From assembly GCF_030209575.1 (NCBI RefSeq), contig NZ_JARVRS010000001.1, forward strand, positions 1,116,001 through 1,180,000: a stretch of 64,000 bases of DNA, in the 5' to 3' direction. The notes under the pieces are model-generated. The model saw only the letters and a program-made list of their open reading frames with translations, was not told the origin of the DNA and made no database searches. Shown here in pieces: positions 47,999 to 56,911 of the stretch (positions are counted from its first letter, which is position 1; each line of letters begins with the position of its first letter). A program made the translations under genes and the position numbers. The DNA comes from Leifsonia sp. fls2-241-R2A-40a (GTDB lineage: Bacteria; Actinomycetota; Actinomycetes; Actinomycetales; Microbacteriaceae).

Positions 47999-48871
47999 TC
48001 AGTCGCGTCCCGGGAATCGTTCCACCAGCCAGGCCGTCAGGTCGTCATAGACCTCTTCCCGGTTGATCTCGTTGAATACCTCGTGCCGCGCGCCCTCGTA
48101 GACGATGGTGGTCACATCCGTGAGACCCGAGCGCTCACGGTAGGCCCGCTCGAGGCGGCGAGCGCTGACCGGGCCGCCCAGCGGATCGTCCGAACCCACC
48201 TGAATGAGGAGCGGGATGTCGCTCAGCCCGCGCGCGGGCCGGCCGAGCAGGCGCGCGGCGTCCGCCATCCCGAACAGCTTCTGCAACGGCGTGAGCGTGG
48301 TCAGCGGGTCGTCGACGAACGCCTGTGCCACCGCGGGGTCGCGGCTCAGCCATTCGGCTCCAGTGGTGCCGTGCTGAGCGAACCGCTTGTTGAGGTCGCC
48401 GCCGTTCATCGACCCGAGGACCCGGTAGGCCGTTCCGGAGAGCACCATCGCGTCGTACTGGTCGCTGTGGCGGTTGAGCAGCAGCTGGCCGATCAGCGAG
48501 CCCCAGCTGTGGCCGACGAAGATGAGCGGGAGGTCGGGGTTCTCCTCGCGGATGAGACGGCTGAACGCGAAGACGTCGCGGACCGCGGCTCGCAGGCCGC
48601 CGGGCCCGAGGCGGCCGAGCCGCAGGGCGTCCCCGTCCCACTGTTCCATCCCGGTGCGGCCGTGGCCGAGGTGGTCGTCGGCGTAGACGGCGAACCCGGA
48701 CCGGGCGAGGTGCTCGGCGAGCTCCCGGTAGCGTCCGGCGTGCTCCCCCACCCCGTGCGCGAGCTGGACGACGGCGGATGGTCTTGTGCCCTCCGGCTCC
48801 GGCGCGTACACATCGAAGTAGACGCGGACGCCGCCTTCGGCCTCGAAATCGCGTCCCTGCTCGCTCTGCAC
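47999..48871 (-). CDS. alpha/beta hydrolase, monoacylglycerol-lipase-like
   Basis: 290 aa from GTG 48871. Oxyanion region QLAHGVGEHAGRY, nucleophile Ser in GHSWGSLIG, Asp in VGSDDPLGG and His in GARHEVFNE: a complete triad in the serine-aminopeptidase/MAG-lipase arrangement. Probably hydrolyses monoglycerides or similar esters. It is divergent from a MarR/MFS operon and shares its operator region, so the MarR protein may also affect it. Confidence 0.88.
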   Translation of the reverse strand: MQSEQGRDFEAEGGVRVYFDVYAPEPEGTRPSAVVQLAHGVGEHAGRYRELAEHLARSGFAVYADDHLGHGRTGMEQWDGDALRLGRLGPGGLRAAVRDVFAFSRLIREENPDLPLIFVGHSWGSLIGQLLLNRHSDQYDAMVLSGTAYRVLGSMNGGDLNKRFAQHGTTGAEWLSRDPAVAQAFVDDPLTTLTPLQKLFGMADAARLLGRPARGLSDIPLLIQVGSDDPLGGPVSARRLERAYRERSGLTDVTTIVYEGARHEVFNEINREEVYDDLTAWLVERFPGRD

Positions 48872-48911
48872 GAGCTTTATTGTGACGTACGCCCGCAGCG
48901 AAGGGGGTTTA

Positions 48912-48939
48912 GTTAGCCAGCCTAATTTGTTAGGCTAAC
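48912..48939. promoter_or_regulatory. nested inverted repeats, MarR operator
   Basis: AGCCTAA (48919-48925) and TTAGGCT (48930-48936) form one dyad; GTTAGCC (48912-48918) and GGCTAAC (48933-48939) form a second that encloses it. The TTAG/CTAA halves are typical for MarR proteins. The site lies 5 nt before the MarR ATG and 40 nt from the divergent lipase start. Confidence 0.8.
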
Positions 48940-48944
48940 TATGC

Positions 48945-49376
48945 ATGAACGGACGACTGTCGACCCACGACCTGAGCAGCGTTCTCCGCATCGCGGTGGC
49001 GCGGCTCTCCCGTCGCCTCCGCGCCGAGAAGGAGGACGACGAGCTGAGCGACGCGCAGACCACCATCCTCGGCTACCTCGTCCGTGAGGGCTCCGGCACG
49101 ATCGGTCGTCTCAGTGAGTTCGAACGGGTCAAGCCGCCGTCGATGAACCGCACGGTGAACCGGCTGGAGCAGGCGGGCTACGTCGTCCGCACCTCCGACG
49201 AGGCCGACGGACGCAAGGTCGTCGTCGTGCCCACCGATCGTGGCGTCGAACTCGTCACCGAGACGCGCAGGCGTCGAGACGCCTGGCTGAACCAGCGCCT
49301 GCGCAGCCTCAGCACCGAGCAGCGGGCAACCCTGGCCGCCGCCGCCGAGATCATGCGGGAGCTCGCCGACTCGTGA
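48945..49376 (+). CDS. MarR-family regulator
   Basis: 143 aa. Winged helix: TIGRLSEFERVKPPSMNRTVNRLEQAGYVV, then SDEADGRKVVVVPTDRG. The ATG lies directly behind nested inverted repeats, which suggests strong autoregulation. The stop overlaps the GTG of the MFS transporter (GTGA), so the two are made together. Confidence 0.93.
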   Translation: MNGRLSTHDLSSVLRIAVARLSRRLRAEKEDDELSDAQTTILGYLVREGSGTIGRLSEFERVKPPSMNRTVNRLEQAGYVVRTSDEADGRKVVVVPTDRGVELVTETRRRRDAWLNQRLRSLSTEQRATLAAAAEIMRELADS

Positions 49377-50680
49377 GTTCCATGTTCCGCTCCCTGGCCG
49401 GGGTCAACTACCGCATCTGGGCTGCCGGGGCGCTCGTCTCCAATGTCGGCACGTGGATGCAGCGCACGGCACAGGACTGGATCGTCCTGACCCAGCTGAC
49501 CCACAACAACGCCTCCGCCGTCGGCTTCGTCATGGCCTTGCAGTTCGCCCCGCAGCTGCTGCTCCTGCCGGTGACGGGATGGGCGGCCGACCACCTCGAC
49601 CGGCGCAAGCTGCTCATGGCGACCCAGGGCGCGATGGGCCTGCTGGGTCTCGGGCTCGGCATCCTTACGGTCAGCGGCGTCGTGGAACTCTGGCACGTCT
49701 ACCTGTTCGCTCTGCTGCTGGGCGTCGTCGCCGCGTTCGACGCCCCCGCTCGGCAGACCTTCGTCTCGGACCTCGTCGCGGGGCCGAATCTCTCCAATGC
49801 GGTCGCCCTCAATTCGGCCTCGTTCAACGCCGCGCGCCTCCTGGGGCCGGCGGTGGCCGGCTTGCTCACGGCGGCCGTCGGCGCTGGATGGGTCTTCCTC
49901 ATCAATGCCGCGACCTTCGGCGCCGTCCTGCTGTCGCTCGCCACGCTGCACCGCGACCAGCTCTACCGCACGGAGCGTGCGAAGCGGTCGCGCGGCAGCC
50001 TGGTCGACGGCTTCCGTTACGTGCGACGCCGTCCTGACATCCTGGTGATCCTCGTGATGGTGTTCCTCATCGGGACGTTCGGACTCAACTTCCCGATCTT
50101 CATCTCGACCATGTCGGTCAGCGTCTTCCACCAGGGCGCCGGCGAGTACGGCATCCTCTCGTCGATCATGGCCGTGGGGTCGGTGGTTGGCGCATTGCTG
50201 TCGGCGCGGCGCGACAAGCCGCGCGTCTCGCTGCTCTTCGCCGGTGCCGCGTTCTTCGGCCTCGGCTGCGCATTGGCCGCAGTGATGCCGACGTATTGGC
50301 TGTTCGCGATCGCGCTGATCGTGATCGGCATCTCGTCGCAGACTCTGATGACGACGGCCAACGGCACCGTCCAACTGACCACCGACCCGATGCTGCGCGG
50401 ACGGGTCATGGCGATCTACATGGCGATCTTCATGGGCGGGACACCGATCGGCGCCCCGATCGTGGGCTGGGTCGCGGACACCTTCGGACCGCGCTGGGCG
50501 CTCGGCGTCGGCGCCGCCAGCGGCATCGCAGCGGCGCTGGTCGGCCTGATCTACCTCGTGATGTATCGCGGCCTGCGCGTCCGCTTCGCAGGCCTCCGGC
50601 CGCGGGTCGAGCTGACGCCCCGCGAGGTCGTGCGCGAGGAGCTCGAGGAGACCGAGGCGACCGCGACGCGCGCATCCTGA
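49373..50680 (+). CDS. MFS transporter, drug-export type (MFS_3-like)
   Basis: 435 aa with about 12 spans from GTG 49373. Conserved loops: SNVGTWMQRTAQDWIVL, GWAADHLDRRKLL (motif A-like), FDAPARQTFVSDLV and GRVMAIYMAIFMGGTPIGAPIVGW. This subfamily includes enterobactin exporter and macrolide-efflux-like pumps. Co-translated with a MarR regulator, so likely inducible by its own substrate. A charged C-terminal tail follows the last span. Confidence 0.9.
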   Translation: MSSMFRSLAGVNYRIWAAGALVSNVGTWMQRTAQDWIVLTQLTHNNASAVGFVMALQFAPQLLLLPVTGWAADHLDRRKLLMATQGAMGLLGLGLGILTVSGVVELWHVYLFALLLGVVAAFDAPARQTFVSDLVAGPNLSNAVALNSASFNAARLLGPAVAGLLTAAVGAGWVFLINAATFGAVLLSLATLHRDQLYRTERAKRSRGSLVDGFRYVRRRPDILVILVMVFLIGTFGLNFPIFISTMSVSVFHQGAGEYGILSSIMAVGSVVGALLSARRDKPRVSLLFAGAAFFGLGCALAAVMPTYWLFAIALIVIGISSQTLMTTANGTVQLTTDPMLRGRVMAIYMAIFMGGTPIGAPIVGWVADTFGPRWALGVGAASGIAAALVGLIYLVMYRGLRVRFAGLRPRVELTPREVVREELEETEATATRAS

Positions 50681-50702
50681 CCCGGTGCGATACGGTGCGG
50701 GG

Positions 50703-51647
50703 ATGTTCCCTGCGAGCACTCCCTACGCCCACGGCCGGGTCGTGAATCCCGCCGGCGACAGCATCTACTGGGAGACCAGCGGCACCCCCGCGGGCAAGCC
50801 CGTGCTCTGGCTGCACGGCGGACCCGGATCGGGTCTGGGGTCGACGAACTACACCAAGCGCTACGACCCGGAGTTCTTCCGGATCGTCGGAATCGACCAG
50901 CGGGGATGCGGCCGCAGCACGCCGCTCGTGATCGACGCACTCGACCGCCTCGCCGAGAACACGACCGACGGTCTCATCGCCGACATCGAGCTTGTGCGCG
51001 AGGAGCTGGGCATCGAGCGCTGGCTCGTCACCGGCGGCTCGTGGGGATCGACGCTCGCGCTCGCCTATGCGCTGGCGCATCCCGACCGGGTGGAGGGCAT
51101 CGTGCTCGGCGCCGTCACCACCACCGGGCGCGACGAGGTCGACTGGATCAGCGAGACCATGGGCCGCGTCTTCCCCGAGGCGTGGGAGGCTCTGGAGCAG
51201 TCGTCGCACCGGCGCCCCGGCGAGCGTGTCGTCGAGGCGTATGCCCGGGTGCTGGCGACCGGCACCCCGGCCGAGCGGGAAGCGGCGGCCGATGCGTGGG
51301 ACGCCTGGGAGGCGACCCACGTCTCGCTGGACCCGAACTTCGTGCCGGGCCCGCTGCACGACGACCCCGTGCAGCGGCAGGTGTTCGCGACGCTGGTGAC
51401 GCACTACTGGGCCAACGACGCGTTCCTGCCCGGCGATCGGGCCATCCTGGACCGGATCGGGGAGCTCGCTCACCTGCCCGCCATCCTCATCCACGGCCGG
51501 CACGACGTCAGCGGTCCGGTCATCACCCCGTGGCTGCTGCACCGCCGGTGGCCGGCGAGCCGGCTGATCGTCGTGGAGGGCGAAGGACACGGCGGCCCGG
51601 AGTCGTCGGAGCGGATGGCGGAGGCGATCAGCGGGTTCGCGCGCTGA
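50703..51647 (+). CDS. pip: prolyl aminopeptidase (proline iminopeptidase)
   Basis: 314 aa from ATG 50703; a GTG at 50685 is possible. Oxyanion motif HGGPGSG near residue 39, DQRGCGRSTP, nucleophile Ser in GGSWGSTLAL, Asp in GRHDVSGP and His in EGHGG complete the triad. The family removes N-terminal Pro from peptides in the cytosol. It follows the MFS gene by 22 nt and precedes a P-loop kinase by 10 nt. Confidence 0.93.
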   Translation: MFPASTPYAHGRVVNPAGDSIYWETSGTPAGKPVLWLHGGPGSGLGSTNYTKRYDPEFFRIVGIDQRGCGRSTPLVIDALDRLAENTTDGLIADIELVREELGIERWLVTGGSWGSTLALAYALAHPDRVEGIVLGAVTTTGRDEVDWISETMGRVFPEAWEALEQSSHRRPGERVVEAYARVLATGTPAEREAAADAWDAWEATHVSLDPNFVPGPLHDDPVQRQVFATLVTHYWANDAFLPGDRAILDRIGELAHLPAILIHGRHDVSGPVITPWLLHRRWPASRLIVVEGEGHGGPESSERMAEAISGFAR

Positions 51648-51657
51648 ACGCAGCAGA

Positions 51658-52350
51658 ATGGAACGCGTGACCTCCGCCGCCGCCTCCCCCGCCGCCGCCG
51701 ATCTGACCGCACTCGCCCGGCGAGCGCTCGCTCTCGCGCCGGAAGGCCGCCGGGCGATCCTGGGCGTGGCCGGCAGCCCCGGCTCGGGCAAGACGACCCT
51801 GGCGCGCGCGGTCGCCCGCCGAGTGGATGAGCTGGCCGGCGCGGGCACCGCCGTGCACCTGCCGATGGACGGCTTCCACCTGGCCAATGCGACGCTGGAT
51901 GCGCTCGGCCGGCACGACCGCAAGGGCGCCATCGACACGTTCGACGGCTGGGGGTTCGTCGCCCTGCTCGAGCGCGTCCTGTCCGAGACGGGCAACCCGG
52001 TCTACGCGCCCGCCTTCGAGCGGACCGTCGACGAGCCGGTCGCCGGGTCCATCGCCGTGCCGCCCGAGGCGCGCCTCGTTGTGGTCGAAGGCAACTATCT
52101 CCTGGTCGACGCCGACCCCTGGTCGCGCATCCCGGCCCTGCTGGCCGAGAGCTGGTTCGTGGCGACGCCGGAGGAGGTGCGGATGCGGCGCCTCGTCGAC
52201 CGGCACACCCGCCACGGCCGCACGGTCGAAGCGGCGACGGCGTGGGCGCGTGACGTGGACGGGTCGAACGCCGTCCTCATCGAGGCCTCGCGGGCGCGGG
52301 CGACGTTCGTGGTCGACGGCACCACCGGTCTCCCAGGTGACGCCGCTTAA
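51658..52350 (+). CDS. P-loop nucleoside/pantothenate-kinase-like protein
   Basis: 230 aa from ATG 51658 (GTG 51667 is an alternative). Walker A is GVAGSPGSGKTTLA; MDGFHLANATLDALGRHDRKGAID matches the substrate loop of uridine kinase/PanK/YggC-type enzymes; VVVEGNYLLVD is the Walker B-like strand. It phosphorylates a small hydroxyl substrate, identity unknown. Part of a run of closely spaced plus-strand genes. Confidence 0.88.
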   Translation: MERVTSAAASPAAADLTALARRALALAPEGRRAILGVAGSPGSGKTTLARAVARRVDELAGAGTAVHLPMDGFHLANATLDALGRHDRKGAIDTFDGWGFVALLERVLSETGNPVYAPAFERTVDEPVAGSIAVPPEARLVVVEGNYLLVDADPWSRIPALLAESWFVATPEEVRMRRLVDRHTRHGRTVEAATAWARDVDGSNAVLIEASRARATFVVDGTTGLPGDAA

Positions 52351-52359
52351 CCTGGAGCA

Positions 52360-52617
52360 ATGACTTCCCCGACCCCGTCCTTCGACCGCGTGACCGTCTT
52401 CGGAGCCGATTGGTGCCGTGACTGCATCCGCTCCAAGTCCCTGCTCGACCGCCTCGGCGCCGACTACGAGTACGTGGACCTGGTGGCTCGCCCCGACGAG
52501 GCGGAGCGCGCGCAGCAGATCAGCGGCCGCACGAACATCCCCGTCATCGTCTTCCCGGACGGCCGGCACCTCGTCGAGCCGACCGACCCCGAGCTCGAGG
52601 CCGCCCTGCGCGGCTGA
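52360..52617 (+). CDS. glutaredoxin-like redoxin
   Basis: 85 aa; GGAG 4 nt upstream. FGADWCRDCIRSK carries the CxxC active site, and TNIPVIVFPDG the cis-Pro loop. Similar to the actinobacterial mycoredoxin/NrdH-like group, which uses mycothiol or thioredoxin reductase. General disulfide reduction is likely; the specific partner is unknown. Confidence 0.9.
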   Translation: MTSPTPSFDRVTVFGADWCRDCIRSKSLLDRLGADYEYVDLVARPDEAERAQQISGRTNIPVIVFPDGRHLVEPTDPELEAALRG

Positions 52618-52619
52618 GT

Positions 52620-53246
52620 TCAGTCGAGTCGTCCTGCCCGGCCGTGTCCGGGCAGGACGAGCCGCGGACGCAGGGCGGTGATCGCCGCCAGGGTTGCGTC
52701 CGCCTGACCCCGATCCGAGATCAGCGGACCCGGCAGGTGCCGGAGGCGACCCTTCGACACCAGTGCGGCATCGCCGATGAACGCGACGCCGCGCCACCGC
52801 ACGAGGTGATGACCCGGCGTGTGCCCGGGCGCCGGGACGACCAGCAGCCCGGGGACGATCTCCGTCTCGCTGTCGTCCGACAGCTCGGTGAGCTGCGGCT
52901 GCTCCGCCCGGTCCGGGCGGCTCATCCTCCGCATCACGCGTCGGGTCCTCGTCGGCGGCGGCACCTCGCCGCGCAGGATGCGCGCATCCGCCGCACCGAG
53001 CCAGACGGTGGCACCGGTCTCCCGCTGCACCGCAGCGGCGGAGCCGATGTGGTCGGGGTCGTAGTGCGTGATCACGACATCGGTGATGGCCGGGATGCGC
53101 GCCGCCCGCAGCTCGGCGACCAGACGCTGGCCGCCGGACGCGACGCCCGTATCCACGACGACCGAGCGGTCGGCCGCCTCGATCAGGTAGGCATTGGCGC
53201 CTCGGGCTCCGTCGAGACGGTGGACGCTGTCGATCAGCTCTCGCAT
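52620..53246 (-). CDS. MBL-fold metallo-hydrolase
   Basis: 208 aa. The zinc motif is THYDPDHIGSA, followed by APGHTPGHH, IGDAAL and LPGHG, giving the usual His/Asp ligand set of glyoxalase II-like and lactonase-like hydrolases. Short form with no extra domain. Substrate unknown. Convergent with the redoxin gene (2 nt between stops) and divergent from an aldo/keto reductase. Confidence 0.92.
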   Translation of the reverse strand: MRELIDSVHRLDGARGANAYLIEAADRSVVVDTGVASGGQRLVAELRAARIPAITDVVITHYDPDHIGSAAAVQRETGATVWLGAADARILRGEVPPPTRTRRVMRRMSRPDRAEQPQLTELSDDSETEIVPGLLVVPAPGHTPGHHLVRWRGVAFIGDAALVSKGRLRHLPGPLISDRGQADATLAAITALRPRLVLPGHGRAGRLD

Positions 53247-53365
53247 GGTGGGATGCTAGTCCTCCCTCCGCTGAGAACGACCAATGCCATTCATCGCCCC
53301 GGGCGCGCAATCCCATCCACGCCACCTGTTGGACATGTGACTGACTTGGGCGGAGAGTGACGCTC

Positions 53366-54337
53366 ATGGAGTACACACACCTGGGTCGGTCCGGCCTGAA
53401 GGTCTCGCGCCTCGTTCTCGGCACGATGAACTTCGGACCGCAGACCACCGAAGAGGATTCGCACCAGATCATGGACGCCGCGCACGACGCGGGCATCAAT
53501 TACTTCGACACCGCCAACGTCTATGGCCAGCACAAGGGCCGCGGGGCGACCGAGACGATCGTCGGCAACTGGTTCGCGCAGGGCGACGGCCGTCGCGAGC
53601 GGACCGTCCTCGCGACCAAGCTCTACGGCGACATGGGCGACTGGCCGAACGAGAACCGGCTGTCGGCGCTGAACATCCGCCGCGCCCTCGACGCCAGCCT
53701 GAAGCGCCTCCAGACCGACTACATCGACATCTACCAGTTCCACCACGTCGACAGGAACACGCCCTGGGACGAGATCTGGCAGGCCATCGAGACCGCCATC
53801 GCCCAGGGCAAGATCCTGTACGCCGGCTCCAGCAACTTCGCCGGGTGGCACATCGCGACCGCTCAGGCCGAGGCGCGCAAGCGCAACCTCCTGGGACTCG
53901 TCAGCGAGCAGTCCATCTACAACCTGCTGACCCGCCAGGTCGAGCTGGAGGTGCTTCCCGCGGCCCAAGCGAACGGCGTCGGCGTGATCGCCTGGTCGCC
54001 GTTGCAGGGCGGACTGCTCGGCGGCGTTGTCCGCAAGCAGAACGAGGGCAAGCGCCGTCTGGAGGGTCGCGCGGCGGAGACCCTCGAGAAGCACCGCGAT
54101 GCGATCGAGGCTTACGAGGCGTTCGCCGAAGAGCTCGGCCACGAGCCCGGCGACCTGGCCCTCGCGTGGCTGCTGACCCGGCCGGGCGTTACCGGTCCGA
54201 TCATCGGCCCGCGCACCCGTGAGCAGCTCGACGGCGGACTGCGCGCCCTCGACATCCACCTCGACGAGGCGGCACTCGGCCGGCTCGACGAGATCTTCCC
54301 GGGCCACAAGACGGCCCCCGAGGACTACGCCTGGTGA
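53366..54337 (+). CDS. aldo/keto reductase (YajO/Kv-beta-like)
   Basis: 323 aa from ATG 53366, with GGAGAG 9 nt upstream. The AKR tetrad is visible: Asp/Tyr in FDTANVYG, Lys in VLATKLYGDMG and His in YQFHHVD. The C-terminal NADPH site is GPIIGPRTREQLDGGL. It reduces aldehydes or ketones with NADPH. A second AKR gene follows 31 nt later in the same direction. Confidence 0.92.
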   Translation: MEYTHLGRSGLKVSRLVLGTMNFGPQTTEEDSHQIMDAAHDAGINYFDTANVYGQHKGRGATETIVGNWFAQGDGRRERTVLATKLYGDMGDWPNENRLSALNIRRALDASLKRLQTDYIDIYQFHHVDRNTPWDEIWQAIETAIAQGKILYAGSSNFAGWHIATAQAEARKRNLLGLVSEQSIYNLLTRQVELEVLPAAQANGVGVIAWSPLQGGLLGGVVRKQNEGKRRLEGRAAETLEKHRDAIEAYEAFAEELGHEPGDLALAWLLTRPGVTGPIIGPRTREQLDGGLRALDIHLDEAALGRLDEIFPGHKTAPEDYAW

Positions 54338-54368
54338 CCCCGGGCCGACACGAAACGAAGGAGAACAG

Positions 54369-55232
54369 GTGAAGACACGCACGATCGGTGACGTCCAGGT
54401 CTCGGCCATCGGCCTCGGCGGGATGCCCATGTCGATTGAAGGGCGGCCCGACCGCGAGCGGTCGATCAAGACCATCCACGCGGCACTCGACGAGGGGATC
54501 ACCTTCATCGACACCGCGGACGCCTACCACCTGCACGCCGACGAGGTCGGCCACAACGAGGAGCTCATCGCGGAAGCGCTGCGCACCTGGGGCGGCGGCG
54601 ACGCCTCCGCGGTCCTGGTCGCGACGAAGGGCGGACACCTCCGTCCCGGCGACGGCTCGTGGACGGTGAACGGGAGCGCCGAGTACATCAAGGAGGCCGC
54701 GAAGGAGTCGCTGCGTCGCCTCGGCGGCGACGCGATCGGTCTCTACCAGTTCCACCGCCCGGACCCGGAGGTGCCGTACGCGGAGTCCGTCGGCGCCGTG
54801 CGCGACCTGCTCGACGAGGGCGTCATCCGCATGGCCGGAATCTCGAATGCGAACCCGGAGCAGATCCGGGAGGCGCAGGAGATCCTCGGCGGCCGCCTCG
54901 TCTCGGTGCAGAACCAGTTCTCCCCGGCGTTCCGTTCGAGCGAGCCGGAGCTGCGTCTGGCCGACGAGCTCGGCATCGCCTTCCTGCCGTGGAGCCCGCT
55001 CGGCGGGATCACCTCGGCCGGCGACCTCGGCAGCCGGTTCGAGCCGTTCAAGCAGGTGGCGGACGACCGCGGAATCAGCCCGCAGGTGGTCGCGCTCGCC
55101 TGGCACCTCGCGCAGAGCCCGCACGTCATCCCGATCCCGGGCTCGTCGCGCCCCGAGACCATCCGCGACTCGGTCACGGCGGTCGACGTGGAGCTCACCC
55201 CCGAGGAGCTCGACCGCCTCAACGCGGCCTGA
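54369..55232 (+). CDS. aldo/keto reductase (second, different subgroup)
   Basis: 287 aa from GTG 54369 (GGAG 6 nt before). Tetrad: Asp and Tyr in FIDTADAYHLH, Lys in LVATKGGHLRPGD and His in LYQFHRPDPEV. The C-terminal nucleotide site is PIPGSSRPETIRDSV. Only distantly similar to the preceding AKR. Convergent with a LysR gene that could regulate the pair. Confidence 0.92.
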   Translation: MKTRTIGDVQVSAIGLGGMPMSIEGRPDRERSIKTIHAALDEGITFIDTADAYHLHADEVGHNEELIAEALRTWGGGDASAVLVATKGGHLRPGDGSWTVNGSAEYIKEAAKESLRRLGGDAIGLYQFHRPDPEVPYAESVGAVRDLLDEGVIRMAGISNANPEQIREAQEILGGRLVSVQNQFSPAFRSSEPELRLADELGIAFLPWSPLGGITSAGDLGSRFEPFKQVADDRGISPQVVALAWHLAQSPHVIPIPGSSRPETIRDSVTAVDVELTPEELDRLNAA

Positions 55233-55250
55233 TCCCTCCCCGAGCCGCCG

Positions 55251-56129
55251 TCACGCGGCCGCGGTTACCGGATCCAGCTGGGTCAGGAACGCCGCGGCCG
55301 CCGGGCTCGGCTGCTCGGCGACCGCGACCGCGACGGTCCACGCCGGGGCGCCCTGCAGGTTCACAGCCCGCAGGGCGTCCGGGCGTTTCCGGGCGAAACT
55401 GGCCGGGACCACGGCGACGCCCAGGTTGTATCCGACGAGGTCGAGCAGCGGGTGCACGTCGTTGACCTCCATCGCGGCGCGGTAGTCGAAGCCGGCCGCC
55501 GCGAACGCACGCCGGGTCAGCGCCTGGGCGCCCCACCCCTCCTGGAAGCCGACGAGCGGCTCGCCGCGCAGGCTCTCCAGCGGGATGCTCGACTCGGCGG
55601 CGAAGCGGTGGTCCGGGTGGCACAGCACGAGCATGTCCTGCGTGCTCAACGGCCGCAGGTGCACGCCGGCCGGCGTGTGACCCGTGTCGACGACGAGGGC
55701 GACGTCCGCGCGGCCGCCCGCCACATCATCCACGAGCTCTTCCGAGCCCGAGTAGCGCAACCGCACCTCGACCCCGGGATTGTCCGTGCGGAAGGCGGCG
55801 AGCTCGGCGGGCAGGTCGACGGATCCGAGGCACGGCTCGGCGCCGATCGTCAGACGGCCGCGCAGCAGCCCGCGCACCGCGGCGACGGCATCTCGCGCGG
55901 CGGCTGCGCTCGCCAGAGTCCGGACGGAGTCGGCGAGGAGCGCCTGCCCTGCGGCGGTCAGCTCCACCCTGCGGGTGCTGCGGATGAACAGCGAGGTCCC
56001 GAGCTCCTGCTCCAGTGAGCGGATGGATGCGGAGAGCCCCGACTGCGAGATGCGCAGCAATTCGGCGGCACGGGTGAAGTGCTTCTCCTCGGCGACGGTG
56101 ACGAAGTGCTCGAGCTGGCGGAGTTCCAT
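55251..56129 (-). CDS. LysR-family transcriptional regulator
   Basis: 292 aa. The N-terminal HTH is VAEEKHFTRAAELLRISQSGLSASIRSLEQELG. The substrate-binding domain follows from about residue 88 (GRLTIGAEPCLGSVDLPAEL). It is convergent with the AKR genes (18 nt between stops), so its target is not obvious from position. In this family the regulated gene is usually divergent, and the upstream neighbour here is HxlR on the same strand. Confidence 0.92.
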   Translation of the reverse strand: MELRQLEHFVTVAEEKHFTRAAELLRISQSGLSASIRSLEQELGTSLFIRSTRRVELTAAGQALLADSVRTLASAAAARDAVAAVRGLLRGRLTIGAEPCLGSVDLPAELAAFRTDNPGVEVRLRYSGSEELVDDVAGGRADVALVVDTGHTPAGVHLRPLSTQDMLVLCHPDHRFAAESSIPLESLRGEPLVGFQEGWGAQALTRRAFAAAGFDYRAAMEVNDVHPLLDLVGYNLGVAVVPASFARKRPDALRAVNLQGAPAWTVAVAVAEQPSPAAAAFLTQLDPVTAAA

Positions 56130-56188
56130 TCAGCGATCGTACTGCTCAATGCGGCGGATGCCACAAGCGCATTCGATACGACAGGGGC

Positions 56189-56899
56189 CTAGGCGGCGGA
56201 CCTCTCCGCATCAACGCCCATTCCCGGCAGCGGGTCGAAGCGGAAGGTGCTGCCGAACCGCTCGACCAGCTCGCTCCTGCCCGCCAGCACCTCCAGAGGA
56301 GAGACATCGCCGCCGAGGAGCCGGTCGAGATCGGCTACAGCGACCTGGAACTCCAGCACGTCCTCCGTCGAGCCCACCGACAGGCGGCCCTGCGGTTGCG
56401 GCAGCGCATCCGGCCCCACATCCATCACGTCCAGCGCACCGCCGGCGACCACAGCACTGACCGATGCTTCGCCGGCGTGCAGCAGGTATTCGGTCGGCGG
56501 GAACGCGGCCGCCACATCGCTGCGGAAGGCCGCGCGCAACGTGATGCCGAGCGCGTCCGCCGTGAAGACGTCACCGTCGGCGGCGTCGCCGGGCGCCGCC
56601 CAGCCCCAGCGCTCCAGCGCCAGCACCACCGGCTCCAGGCCGCGTCCGAGCGCGGTCAGCTCGTAGCCGCCGCGCACGGTCGGCACCCGGCGGATCACTC
56701 CCGCCAGCTGCAACTCCTTCAGCCGATCGCTGAGGATGTTCGTCGGGATGCGCGGCAGCCCCGCCTTCAGGTCGCTGTAGCGACGCGCGCCGGCGAGCAG
56801 GTCCCGGACGATGAGCAGTGCCCACCGCTCCCCGACCCGCTCGACGGCGCGCGCCACCCCGCCGTACTGGCCGAAGCCGCGCGGGGATCGTGTCGCCAT
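56189..56899 (-). CDS. HxlR-family transcriptional regulator with extra C-terminal domain
   Basis: 236 aa, about twice the length of a minimal HxlR protein. Winged helix at about 10-100 (ERVGERWALLIVRDLLAGAR, IPTNILSDRLKELQLAGVIRR). The C-terminal half is an SCP2/sterol-carrier-like region (VFTADALGITLRAAFRSDV, LLGGDVSPLEVLAGR) that may bind a ligand. It follows the VOC gene by 12 nt, so both are driven from the promoter with paired inverted repeats. Confidence 0.9.
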   Translation of the reverse strand: MATRSPRGFGQYGGVARAVERVGERWALLIVRDLLAGARRYSDLKAGLPRIPTNILSDRLKELQLAGVIRRVPTVRGGYELTALGRGLEPVVLALERWGWAAPGDAADGDVFTADALGITLRAAFRSDVAAAFPPTEYLLHAGEASVSAVVAGGALDVMDVGPDALPQPQGRLSVGSTEDVLEFQVAVADLDRLLGGDVSPLEVLAGRSELVERFGSTFRFDPLPGMGVDAERSAA

Positions 56900-56911
56900 C
56901 GGGATGTGCGC

